Source: Enterobacterales bacterium
Lineage (GTDB): Bacteria > Pseudomonadota > Gammaproteobacteria > Enterobacterales > Enterobacteriaceae
NCBI GenBank assembly: GCA_015654925.1
Contig: JAATFX010000043.1
Span: 1 to 64,000, forward strand
Reading direction: 5' to 3'
Length of the DNA: 64,000 bases
Shown: positions 33,035-40,837 of the stretch, piece by piece
How positions within the stretch are numbered: position 1 is the first letter of the stretch
How the letters are laid out: the number at the start of each line of letters is the position of its first letter
Position numbers and translations under genes: made by a program
Notes under the pieces: generated by a model
The model's input: the letters and a program-made list of their open reading frames with translations, nothing else
Told to the model about the DNA's origin: nothing
Database searches by the model: none

Positions 33035-33480
33035 ATTGTTCTCCTTTTTCCACCTGGCGTACATTCCGGACGATATTGACGCCGGATCGTGGCTAAGTAT
33101 CGAATTTTTCTGGCGGATCTTCAATCAGGGAATGTAAGCAGAAATGTTCCCGCCGCGAAATAGGGCCGACCTTCAATATTTGTCAGGTTATCTTTATTTA
33201 TTTCTGGATGAATGCGTATCCGGTCAGCGGTTATATCTATTCTTTATATTTATAATCTATACCGGCGCAAGCCAGCAACCCAGCCCATGAGACCATGAAT
33301 TGGTAAGCGGATATTTTTTAATGGAAAAAAAAGCCAAGAACGTCAATCGCATCATCAATGGACGCTTGCGGAAATGCGTAAATATAGCACGGTGGTCAGA
33401 TTGTGTTACAAACGCAGCTTGGCGATTAACGTTATCTTCCCTATTCTTTAATATGTATTAATAAACTAGAGGATCGGGTT
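33035..33480. other. AT-rich divergent promoter region
   Basis: About 450 bases between the divergent MgtC-family and DUF1471 genes. It is AT-rich in 33180-33340 and should hold both promoters. A 46-codon frame at 33321-33461 lacks a ribosome site and is not called. No PhoP-type direct repeat was found. Confidence 0.4.
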
Positions 33481-33750
33481 ATGAAGATATTATCTTATAT
33501 CGTAGCAGCGATGATTGCCGGCGTCTCGTTCTCCAGCCTGGCGGCGCAGGAAATCTCTCAGGAGCAGGCCGCCGGGCATCAAAGCATCGGCGAAGTATCG
33601 GTGTCCGGTTTAACCGGGTCAACGGATGATGCGGCGCGCGCCCTGCGGCATAAAGCCAACGAAGAAAATGCTCCTTATTACCGGATTATCGGTCTCGATA
33701 ATTCCGGCGACTCCAGCAGATGGTCCGGCGATGCCCAGCTGTATCGCTAA
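33481..33750 (+). CDS. Small DUF1471 (YdgH/BhsA/McbA-like) periplasmic protein
   Basis: An 89-residue secreted protein. The signal peptide is MKILSYIVAAMIAGVSFSSLAA, cleaved before QEIS. The mature part has the DUF1471 pattern: SIGEVSVSGLTGSTDDAARALRHKA, then APYYRIIGLDNSG, ending GDAQLYR, as in E. coli BhsA and McbA. Such proteins respond to envelope or oxidative stress and affect biofilms, but each paralogue differs. AGAGGATCGGGTT before the ATG supplies the ribosome site. A terminator follows. Confidence 0.85.
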   Translation: MKILSYIVAAMIAGVSFSSLAAQEISQEQAAGHQSIGEVSVSGLTGSTDDAARALRHKANEENAPYYRIIGLDNSGDSSRWSGDAQLYR

Positions 33751-33762
33751 GTTAGCCATCCC

Positions 33763-33795
33763 TACCGGGCGTTTCGTACACTGCGGCGCCCGGTA
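33763..33795 (+). terminator. Probable terminator after the DUF1471 gene
   Basis: TACCGGGCG and CGCCCGGTA pair across a 15-base loop, followed by the T-rich ATTATTTTATC. It begins 12 bases after the stop codon. Confidence 0.6.
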
Positions 33796-33829
33796 ATTAT
33801 TTTATCCCCCACTTTAATCACGCCGGCCG

Positions 33830-34969
33830 TTATCCAGCCTGCGATTCCCCTGGTTCGGCCGGCGCGGCATCCCGTGCACCGGGTTCCAGTACTTTTATTT
33901 GCGGGAACTCGGGTTCGGTAAATAAAATATTTTGCGTGGGGATAGCCAATTTTATGTCCATTTTTACCAACTCTTCCATTAACCGGATGTTTATCTCCTG
34001 CTGGATATCCATGTATTTGTTGTAGTCGGCGCTGGCGACGATATGCACCACTTCATAAGTGAGGCGAAAGTTATCAAAGGAGAGAAAATGCGCCCGGTCA
34101 AAACGGGTTTCTTCGATTTCCTCAATAATCCTTTTAAGCATGGGGCCCACATCGCGCAGTTTTTCCGGCGGGGTCGAGTAGGCCAAACCAAAAGTAAAGA
34201 CGATGCGGCGGGTTTGCATACGCTTATAATTATGGATGGTCTGCTGGAGCAAAATGGCGTTGGCGCAGACGATTTGCTCGCCGCTCAGGCTGCGGATGCG
34301 GGTGGTCTTCAGACCGATATGCTCAATGGTGCCCGCGATATCGTTAAACACCACGAAATCGCCTATCACAAAGGGTTTATCGAACCCGATGGCCAGCGAT
34401 GCGAATACGTCGCTCAGCACGGTCTGGATCGCCAGGGCGATGGCGATGCCGCCGACGCCCAGACTCGCCACCAGCGCGGTGATATTCACCCCTACGTTAC
34501 CGAGGATGGACAACAGCATCAGCGCCCAAATCAGCAGGCGCAGCATGACGCCCAGGATCACCATGGTCACGGTATTGCGCACCGCCCCCGGCTGGTTCAC
34601 CACCTTTTGCGACCAAATATGAATGGCGCTGTCCAGCCACAGAGCGATTTGGATCGCGAATACCAGGAACCAGCCGTGGGATAGGGCGCTGTGCCAGGTG
34701 CCCGGCAGTTCGATAAACCGCATGCTGATAAGAAATGCGGTAAACAGGATCAGCACCCGCTTGGTGTTATCGAGCATTTCCACCGCCATCTGATAGAGGG
34801 CGCTGTGTTTGCCGGTGCTCCACTGTTTGACCCGCTGGCCGACCAGTAAAATGGCCTTGGAGATGACCCAGTAAATAATTATGGTGGCGGCGATGATAAT
34901 GGCGATATTAAGCCAAAAATCGCCCGAGGTGATAAGTCGGAAAAAGTTAAGATTCCTTAACGTCTCCAT
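33830..34969 (-). CDS. MscS-family mechanosensitive ion channel
   Basis: A 379-residue membrane protein. Helices lie near residues 19-45, 70-90, 100-115 and 140-165. The pore-lining MscS helix follows at about 165-200 with ASLGVGGIAIALAIQTVLSD and VFASLAIGFDKPFVIGDFV. The beta domain continues with IEHIGLKTTRIRSLSGEQI and IVFTFGL. It should open under membrane tension to release solutes. It is larger than E. coli MscS (286) and closer in layout to the medium-size paralogues. The C-terminal 25 residues are acidic and low in complexity. Confidence 0.88.
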   Translation of the reverse strand: METLRNLNFFRLITSGDFWLNIAIIIAATIIIYWVISKAILLVGQRVKQWSTGKHSALYQMAVEMLDNTKRVLILFTAFLISMRFIELPGTWHSALSHGWFLVFAIQIALWLDSAIHIWSQKVVNQPGAVRNTVTMVILGVMLRLLIWALMLLSILGNVGVNITALVASLGVGGIAIALAIQTVLSDVFASLAIGFDKPFVIGDFVVFNDIAGTIEHIGLKTTRIRSLSGEQIVCANAILLQQTIHNYKRMQTRRIVFTFGLAYSTPPEKLRDVGPMLKRIIEEIEETRFDRAHFLSFDNFRLTYEVVHIVASADYNKYMDIQQEINIRLMEELVKMDIKLAIPTQNILFTEPEFPQIKVLEPGARDAAPAEPGESQAG

Positions 34970-35079
34970 GCGGTTCTCCCAAGTAAAATAAGCAATGTAA
35001 TGAGCAAAGAAAGCTAATTATTTTTAATGTTATTAAAAAGTGGCACAAAATCCCCGAAGCGGCAACTCCGGCCGCCGAC

Positions 35080-35532
35080 TCAGCCATAATGCTGCTGGTG
35101 CCGTTTTTTTCGTTGCAGATAATCCCGATCCGCCCGCAATCGATCCCAGTACTCTTTGAATACCGCGGCGGCGTCGGCTTTTTGCTTATCGACGATGTAA
35201 GGCAGTATCTTGCCCGCGGCATCGTACTTTTTACCCCCTTGATGATTGGCGTAACGCCGGGCGCGGGTATACCCCATCTGGATAAATTTGCGCGCCATAT
35301 CCATGCCCACGAAGTCGTCTTCACGCCGGTATTGTTCAAACAGCGCATAAATCTTCCCGGCCGACTCCCGGGCGACCCCGACATCGCGAAAGCGCCAGTG
35401 GGGCAGAATCTCGTTTTTATAGGGCTGTACCAATAGTACGCCCTGTTCGCCGCGTCCGACTTGATACAGCTCGGGGTGCAAACGGAAATCCAGGGCGGCA
35501 AAATCCTGTTGATAATTGAATGGCTTCATCAT
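35080..35532 (-). CDS. DUF4385 domain-containing protein
   Basis: A soluble, basic protein of 150 residues with the DUF4385 pattern: FNYQQDFAALDFRLHPELY, VGRGEQGVLLVQPYK, ILPHWRF and FVGMDMARKFIQMGYTRARRY. Function is unknown. Three in-frame ATGs occur, at 35541, 35532 and 35529. GGAGG lies only 2 bases before the first and 11 before the second, so I chose 35532. It diverges from the phosphonopyruvate hydrolase-like gene. Confidence 0.8.
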   Translation of the reverse strand: MMKPFNYQQDFAALDFRLHPELYQVGRGEQGVLLVQPYKNEILPHWRFRDVGVARESAGKIYALFEQYRREDDFVGMDMARKFIQMGYTRARRYANHQGGKKYDAAGKILPYIVDKQKADAAAVFKEYWDRLRADRDYLQRKKRHQQHYG

Positions 35533-35652
35533 GTTGTACATGGCCTCCGATTAGCAGCATAGTATTTGGCGGTGATTATCGCGATTCAATAGTCGATCCG
35601 GCGGCGGTACGATAGGGCGCCCGAAAGGACTAATTTCCCAAGAGGACATCAG

Positions 35653-36525
35653 ATGAATAAGAATCAAATACTCGGCGCCAAACTGCGCGATGCGGCGCTG
35701 ACCCATGCCATGGCGGCCCACAATCCCCTGGCGGCCAAGCTTGCCGAACAGGCGGGTTTTGATGCCATCTGGGGCAGCGGTTTCGAGCTGTCGGCCAGTT
35801 ATGCGGTGCCGGACGCCAATATTCTTTCCATGTCCACGCATCTGGAGATGATGCGCGCCATCGCCGCCGCCGTGGCTATTCCGGTTATCGCCGATATCGA
35901 TACCGGTTTCGGCAACGCCGTGAATGTCGCCTGGATTATCCCCCAATATGAGGCCGCCGGGGTCAGCGCCGTCGTCATGGAGGATAAAACCTTTCCCAAG
36001 GATACCAGCCTGCGCGCCGACGGCCGGCAGAAATTGGTGCGGGTCGAAGAATTCGCGGGCAAGATCGCCGCGGCCTGCGCCGCGCGCCGGGATGCGAATT
36101 TTCTGATTATCGCCCGCACCGAGGCGCTGATCGCCGGGCTGGGCCAGGGTGAAGCGCTGTCCCGCGCGCGGGCTTATGCCGCGGCGGGGGCGGATGCCAT
36201 TTTAATTCACTCCAGGCAACCCACCCCCGATGAGGTGCTGGGTTTTATCGCCGCCTGGCAGGATGATACGCCGCTGGTATTGGTGCCCACCGCCTATCCG
36301 CAGCTCACCGAACGGGCGATCGAACGCTTGGGCAAGGTGGGGCTGGTTATTTACGGCAACCACGCCATCCGCGCCGCGGTGGGAGCCATGCAGTCGGTGT
36401 TTGCCCGAATTCGCCGGGACGGGGGCATTTATAACGTTGATGCCGCTTTGCCGACGGTGAAAGCGATTATCGAGCTACAGGGGGATGCGGCGATGCGCGA
36501 GGTGGAGCAACGCTTTCTGCGCTGA
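35653..36525 (+). CDS. Phosphonopyruvate hydrolase (isocitrate lyase superfamily)
   Basis: Predicted to cleave the C-P bond of 3-phosphonopyruvate to pyruvate and phosphate. The 290 residues follow the isocitrate lyase/PEP mutase fold: WGSGFELSASYAVPDANILS, the Mg-binding ADIDTGFGNAVNV, and the active-site gate EDKTFPKDTSLRADGRQ. PEP mutases have asparagine-serine in that gate (EDKxxPKxNS); here it is DTS, as in the Variovorax hydrolase PphA, which I recall to be very similar throughout. AGAGGACATCAG precedes the ATG. No phosphonate transporter or aminotransferase is nearby. A mutase role cannot be fully excluded. Confidence 0.85.
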   Translation: MNKNQILGAKLRDAALTHAMAAHNPLAAKLAEQAGFDAIWGSGFELSASYAVPDANILSMSTHLEMMRAIAAAVAIPVIADIDTGFGNAVNVAWIIPQYEAAGVSAVVMEDKTFPKDTSLRADGRQKLVRVEEFAGKIAAACAARRDANFLIIARTEALIAGLGQGEALSRARAYAAAGADAILIHSRQPTPDEVLGFIAAWQDDTPLVLVPTAYPQLTERAIERLGKVGLVIYGNHAIRAAVGAMQSVFARIRRDGGIYNVDAALPTVKAIIELQGDAAMREVEQRFLR

Positions 36526-36640
36526 GGATAATCCCACCGCGGTAATCTAAAATTAATCTGCGTATGCTTTTACGCGGCAAATATCTAATGTATGGTTATA
36601 TTATTCAATCACTTTTGTTAAATCATGAGTGCCAAATACC

Positions 36641-37600
36641 ATGTCCATTCCATTGTTGCTGCACGTCGATATTCCGGCCGCGTTTCGCCCGGCATTTGAA
36701 CAGGCCGGTTTCAGCCTGCTGCCGATGCTCAGGGAAAACGACCGCAGCCCGCTGCTGCCCGCCGGGGGGGGCCAGGGCGTTCAGGCGGTCTTGACCATTG
36801 GTTCCATCGGCCTGACGGCGGCCGATATGGCGGCATTGCCTGATTTGCGCATTATCTGCTGCCAGGGCGTGGGGTATGAGAAAATCGATCTGGCGGCCGC
36901 CCGCGAACGGGGAATTATGGTGGCCAACGGCTCGGGCACCAACGATACCGCCGTGGCCGATCATGCCATGGCGCTGCTGGCGTCCATCGTGCGCGATATC
37001 GCCGGCCTCGACCGCGCGGTGCGCCGGGGACAGTGGCGGCATTCGCGCGCGCTCCTGCCGCAGCTTGGCGGCAAGCGGGTCGGAATACTGGGGTTGGGCC
37101 ATATCGGTGAAAAAATCGCCAGGCGCTGCGCGCTGGGATTCGATATGGCGGTGGCTTACCATAACCGCAGCGTACGCCAGGACAGCGATCTGACCTATTG
37201 CGCCAGCGTCGCTGAACTGGCGGGCTGGGCGGATTTCCTGGTGGTCTGCACCCCCGGCGGCGCGGGCACCCGGCATCTGATCGACCGCCAGGCGCTGGCG
37301 GCGTTAGGCCCGCAGGGCTTTTTAATCAATATTTCCCGCGGCAGCGTAGTGGATACCGATGCGCTAATCGAGAGTTTGCAACACCGGCGTATCGCCGGCG
37401 CCGCGCTGGATGTGATCGAAGGCGAACCGGCGGTGCCGCCGGCGCTGCTGGCGCTGGAGAATGTTATCCTGACCCCGCATGTGGGGGGACGCTCGCCCGA
37501 GGCGCAGGCGGCCATGTTCGAGCGGGTGCTGGAAAACCTCAAACGCCATTTTTCCGGCCAGCCGGTGTTGACGCCGGTGCCGGAAATGACGACAAAATAG
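36641..37600 (+). CDS. D-isomer-specific 2-hydroxyacid dehydrogenase
   Basis: Probably reduces a 2-oxoacid such as glyoxylate or hydroxypyruvate with NAD(P)H. The 319 residues have the family layout: the dinucleotide fold GKRVGILGLGHIGEKIA near residue 145, catalytic Arg in NISRGSVVDTDAL, Glu in EGEPAVP, and His in LTPHVGG. The second basic position after the fold (HNRS) hints at NADPH preference. ATG at 36641 is used; GTG at 36629 is in frame, and neither has a good ribosome site. It lies 115 bases after the phosphonopyruvate hydrolase gene, so they may share a transcript. Confidence 0.88.
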   Translation: MSIPLLLHVDIPAAFRPAFEQAGFSLLPMLRENDRSPLLPAGGGQGVQAVLTIGSIGLTAADMAALPDLRIICCQGVGYEKIDLAAARERGIMVANGSGTNDTAVADHAMALLASIVRDIAGLDRAVRRGQWRHSRALLPQLGGKRVGILGLGHIGEKIARRCALGFDMAVAYHNRSVRQDSDLTYCASVAELAGWADFLVVCTPGGAGTRHLIDRQALAALGPQGFLINISRGSVVDTDALIESLQHRRIAGAALDVIEGEPAVPPALLALENVILTPHVGGRSPEAQAAMFERVLENLKRHFSGQPVLTPVPEMTTK

Positions 37601-37629
37601 AATAAATTGCGTAACCCAACGGAGACGGC

Positions 37630-38169
37630 ATGATGGATTACCGTGAATTGAAATGTCCTCCCTCCCTTCGGCTTTCATTGCAGCAAGAAAGCGATGCCGC
37701 GGATCTCTTTGCCCTGGTGCAGTTGGAAAAAGAGCGGCTGAGCCGCCATCTCTCCTGGCCGCAGCTGATCAATGACGTCAACGATACCCTGGCCAATATC
37801 CGCCATAATCGCGCCGATTTCGCCGAGGGGCGGTCCGCCGTCTACGTCCTGCGCTGGGACGAAGAGCTCGCCGGTATCCTCTCGTATAATACGATCAACG
37901 ATAAGCAGGCGGAGATAGGGTACTGGCTGGCGGCCCGGCACGAAGGCCGGGGCGTGATGTCCACGGCGGTCGCGGCGTTAATGGACTGGTATGCCGCCGC
38001 GGACCGGCTGGATACGTTTATCATCCGCTGCGGGGTGTCCAACCGGGCCAGCAACCGCCTGGCCCAGCGCCTGGGTTTCGAGTTCGATTATCGCCAGGTG
38101 CGGGCGGAGAAAATCGGCGATTGTTATGTGGATCATAACGTTTACCGCCGGCAATACCCCAAGCCCTGA
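37630..38169 (+). CDS. GNAT-family N-acetyltransferase (RimL/YdaF-like)
   Basis: A 179-residue acetyltransferase with acetyl-CoA. The GNAT core shows VYVLRWDEELAGILSYN, the beta-4/alpha-3 P-loop region EIGYWLAARHEGRGVMSTAV, and the late SNRASNRLAQRLGFEFDYR, characteristic of the RimL-like subgroup that acetylates N-terminal amines or small molecules. The true substrate cannot be read from the sequence. GGAG at 37621-37624 serves ATG 37630; ATG 37633 is equally possible. Its stop is one base from the end of the convergent hydrolase gene. Confidence 0.88.
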   Translation: MMDYRELKCPPSLRLSLQQESDAADLFALVQLEKERLSRHLSWPQLINDVNDTLANIRHNRADFAEGRSAVYVLRWDEELAGILSYNTINDKQAEIGYWLAARHEGRGVMSTAVAALMDWYAAADRLDTFIIRCGVSNRASNRLAQRLGFEFDYRQVRAEKIGDCYVDHNVYRRQYPKP

Positions 38170-38170
38170 T

Positions 38171-39472
38171 TCACCGCCGGGCGCCGCCGCGCTGGCGGAT
38201 ATTATCCAGCAGGCGGCGCAGCACCGCCGCCGATTGCCGCACGCCGTCATGCTGGTATTCATTGGTTACCCAGGTTTGCAGATTGCCGACCCGGCCGGCG
38301 GTATCCAGCGACAGGCCGGCATCCACATACATATCCTCATGATAGATAGCCGCCGCCACCGGCACCTCATTGGCCGCCAGGATGGCAGGGTCATACAGCG
38401 GCGGATAGCCGGCGCGCCCGGCCAGGGCGTTGGCCGCGCCCTGGAACGGCCGCAGCGATCGGATTTCGCTGAACATCCAGGGATACATCATTTCACCGGT
38501 AAACAGCAGGGGGCGCCGGCCCGGGTCAAAATCGCCGAATTCGGCGCGCACCCGCTCGGCGGCCCAATTGGTGGCTTCATCGCCATGGCCATAGATCATT
38601 TCATGCAGTACCGCGAACAGCGGATTGTCGTCAAATGAGGTCAGCGTCATGACGGAAGCGAGGAAATGATCCGCTAGCCGGGTTTCCCCCGCATCGCTGA
38701 ACGCTTCATCGATTAGCCAGTGCAGGCTGTCATAACCCGCGGCCATGCCAAAACCGATGCCCAGGGTTTGCAGGCGCCGCACGCTGAGCCGGTCGCCGTC
38801 AGGCAGCCGCACGTCGTTGGCGGCGATATGATCGGCCAGGCGGGCGATGCGCGCCTGGTCGGCGGGATAACGCTGATAGTAGCGGGCATTTTTGGCCGCC
38901 ACCCGCGGGTAGGTAAGGCGGTAGACATCCTCGGCGCCGGCATCGAGGCCGCTCAGGCCGCCGGTGACGTAGCAGGCCGCCAGCCCTTGGGGCGCCAGCG
39001 ACAGATAGCTCAGGGTGATAAAACCGCCGTAGCTCTGGCCCAGGGTTTCCCAGCGCTCATCGCCGTACAGGGCGCCGCGGATATGTTCACAGTCGCGCAC
39101 AATGCTATCGGCGCGAAATAGCCAGAGATAATCGGCCGCCGCGCCGTCATCCGCGAATCCGGCCATGGTGGCGGTTTCAATGCGGGTGCTGCGCCCCGTG
39201 CCGCGTTGATCGATCAAGATAACCCGGTGGGTTTTCAACGCTTCCTGTAGCCAGACGGTGCCGCCGCCGGCCGGGCGCGGCGCTTTGCCGCCCGGCCCGC
39301 CCTGCAGGAACGCCAGTTTGGGCAGGGGAGCGTCGCGGCGGGCGGGGTCGACCACTTCGCGCGCGAAAACCTGGATAGTGCGGCCGTCGCCGGGCCTGGA
39401 CCAATCCAGGGGCACGTCAAACAGCCGATCGCGGATCAGCATGCCGGGAAGCATATATTCGCCAGCGTCCAA
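38171..39472 (-). CDS. S33-family alpha/beta hydrolase (proline iminopeptidase-like)
   Basis: A 433-residue serine hydrolase resembling prolyl aminopeptidases and TAP-like enzymes. The oxyanion region is LAFLQGGPGGKAP, followed by ILIDQRGTGRST. The nucleophile serine is in ETLGQSYGGFITLSYLS near residue 145, and a late His in VTNEYQHDGVRQS is the likely triad member. The start is TTG at 39472 with AAGGAGT upstream; in-frame ATGs at 39454 and 39442 lack such a site. The flavin monooxygenase gene ends 19 bases upstream on the same strand, so they are likely cotranscribed. Confidence 0.85.
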   Translation of the reverse strand: MDAGEYMLPGMLIRDRLFDVPLDWSRPGDGRTIQVFAREVVDPARRDAPLPKLAFLQGGPGGKAPRPAGGGTVWLQEALKTHRVILIDQRGTGRSTRIETATMAGFADDGAAADYLWLFRADSIVRDCEHIRGALYGDERWETLGQSYGGFITLSYLSLAPQGLAACYVTGGLSGLDAGAEDVYRLTYPRVAAKNARYYQRYPADQARIARLADHIAANDVRLPDGDRLSVRRLQTLGIGFGMAAGYDSLHWLIDEAFSDAGETRLADHFLASVMTLTSFDDNPLFAVLHEMIYGHGDEATNWAAERVRAEFGDFDPGRRPLLFTGEMMYPWMFSEIRSLRPFQGAANALAGRAGYPPLYDPAILAANEVPVAAAIYHEDMYVDAGLSLDTAGRVGNLQTWVTNEYQHDGVRQSAAVLRRLLDNIRQRGGARR

Positions 39473-39491
39473 TGGGGACTCCTTAAGTAAC

Positions 39492-40718
39492 TTAGCGCGC
39501 GGCGCGCGGGATTTCGCCGCGAAACCCCAGGCCGATGATGCGCCCGGTAATAAATGGAACCCAGCGCCGGCGGCGCATCCAGCCGCCGATGGCGGACGGT
39601 TTGCGCGTGGGATCGCGGGGGGAATTATTTTTGCCGGTCAGCATAATTTGCAGCGACTGCAACGCCCAGGTGGGGAACCGGCGGCGGCGCTGCACCCGGT
39701 TTAACTGGCCCAGGGTCACCGCGCCGCGCAGCAGCGGGGCGGTGAGCAGATTCGCCGTCGCCACCGCATCCTGAATGGCCAGGTTGACGCCCACGCCCCC
39801 GATGGGCGACATGGCATGGGCGGCATCGCCGATACATAATACGCCGGGCGCCGCCCACCGTTCCAGGCGGTCGATGCGGATCACCAATAACTTAATCTGC
39901 CGCCAATCCGTTACCGCCCCGCTCAGGCGCTGGTGGCTAAACGGCCCGGCCTGCGACACCCGCAGCAAAAACGCCGCCAGCCCCTGCCGGCGCAGCGGCT
40001 CAAAGCTGCCTTTATCGATGCTATAGCCGCACTGCCAGTACTCACCCCGATCGAGCATGATAAAATTATTTTTCGGTCCGCCGTGTCCGCTGGCATGGTG
40101 GTCATCATCCGGCTGTTTGGGCAGTTTGAACCACGCCACGTCCCTGGGCGCGCCGAACTCGCGGCGGGGCAGATTGGCCGCCGTGCGCACCATGGACTGC
40201 CGGCCGTCGGTGCCCACCACCAGCGCGGCGTGGATATGCAGCGTTAAGCCATCCGGACGCTGCGCCACCACGCCGCGCACCGTACCGCCGGCGCTGAGCA
40301 GCCGCACGGCGGTAGTGGCGCGCAGCAGGGTGAAATGGGGCAGGGCTTCGGCTTTTTGCGCCAAAAACGCCAGGAAATCCCACTGCGGCATCAGCGCCAT
40401 AAATTTACAGCGGGTCGGCAGGCGGGAAAAATCCGCCAGGGTAACGGTTTCTCCGTGAAATTCGCCGCGCAGTTGCTCCACCCGCTGGTGGGGGAGGGTG
40501 AGAAAGTCCTCCAACAGCCCGAGGTGATGCATGATTTGCAGCGTCGAGGGATGGATGGTATCGCCGCGGAAATCCCGCAGGAAGTCCGGGTGCTTCTCCA
40601 GCACCGTGACCTTGACGCCCGCCCGCGCGAGCAGGTACCCCAGCATCAGGCCCGCGGGACCGCCGCCGACAATGCAGCAGCCGGTGGCGATCTCAGGATG
40701 GGCGGATTGTTCAGCCAT
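39492..40718 (-). CDS. Class A FAD-dependent monooxygenase
   Basis: A 408-residue flavoprotein of the PHBH fold. The Rossmann motif GGGPAGLMLGYLLARAG is near residue 16, the DG motif is in VVGTDGRQSMVRTA, and the second FAD motif is GVLCIGDAAHAMSPIGGVG. These enzymes hydroxylate aromatics or similar substrates with NAD(P)H and O2; the substrate is unknown. The C-terminus is Arg-rich and variable. ATG at 40718 is chosen over GTG at 40724. The S33 hydrolase follows 19 bases later, suggesting a two-step conversion. Confidence 0.87.
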   Translation of the reverse strand: MAEQSAHPEIATGCCIVGGGPAGLMLGYLLARAGVKVTVLEKHPDFLRDFRGDTIHPSTLQIMHHLGLLEDFLTLPHQRVEQLRGEFHGETVTLADFSRLPTRCKFMALMPQWDFLAFLAQKAEALPHFTLLRATTAVRLLSAGGTVRGVVAQRPDGLTLHIHAALVVGTDGRQSMVRTAANLPRREFGAPRDVAWFKLPKQPDDDHHASGHGGPKNNFIMLDRGEYWQCGYSIDKGSFEPLRRQGLAAFLLRVSQAGPFSHQRLSGAVTDWRQIKLLVIRIDRLERWAAPGVLCIGDAAHAMSPIGGVGVNLAIQDAVATANLLTAPLLRGAVTLGQLNRVQRRRRFPTWALQSLQIMLTGKNNSPRDPTRKPSAIGGWMRRRRWVPFITGRIIGLGFRGEIPRAAR

Positions 40719-40837
40719 AAACACCAGTCAGGGAATGGAGTAGCGATGTTATTGATACTACTTCTCATTGGCTGAATTGCAAGAGACTCGCGCCGGGGAC
40801 GAAATCCCAGCCGCAGTCGTTAGCCTGCGGCATCCGG

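Noticed and set aside
33321..33461. 46-codon frame upstream of the DUF1471 gene
   Set aside because: No ribosome site and no hydrophobic or conserved feature.
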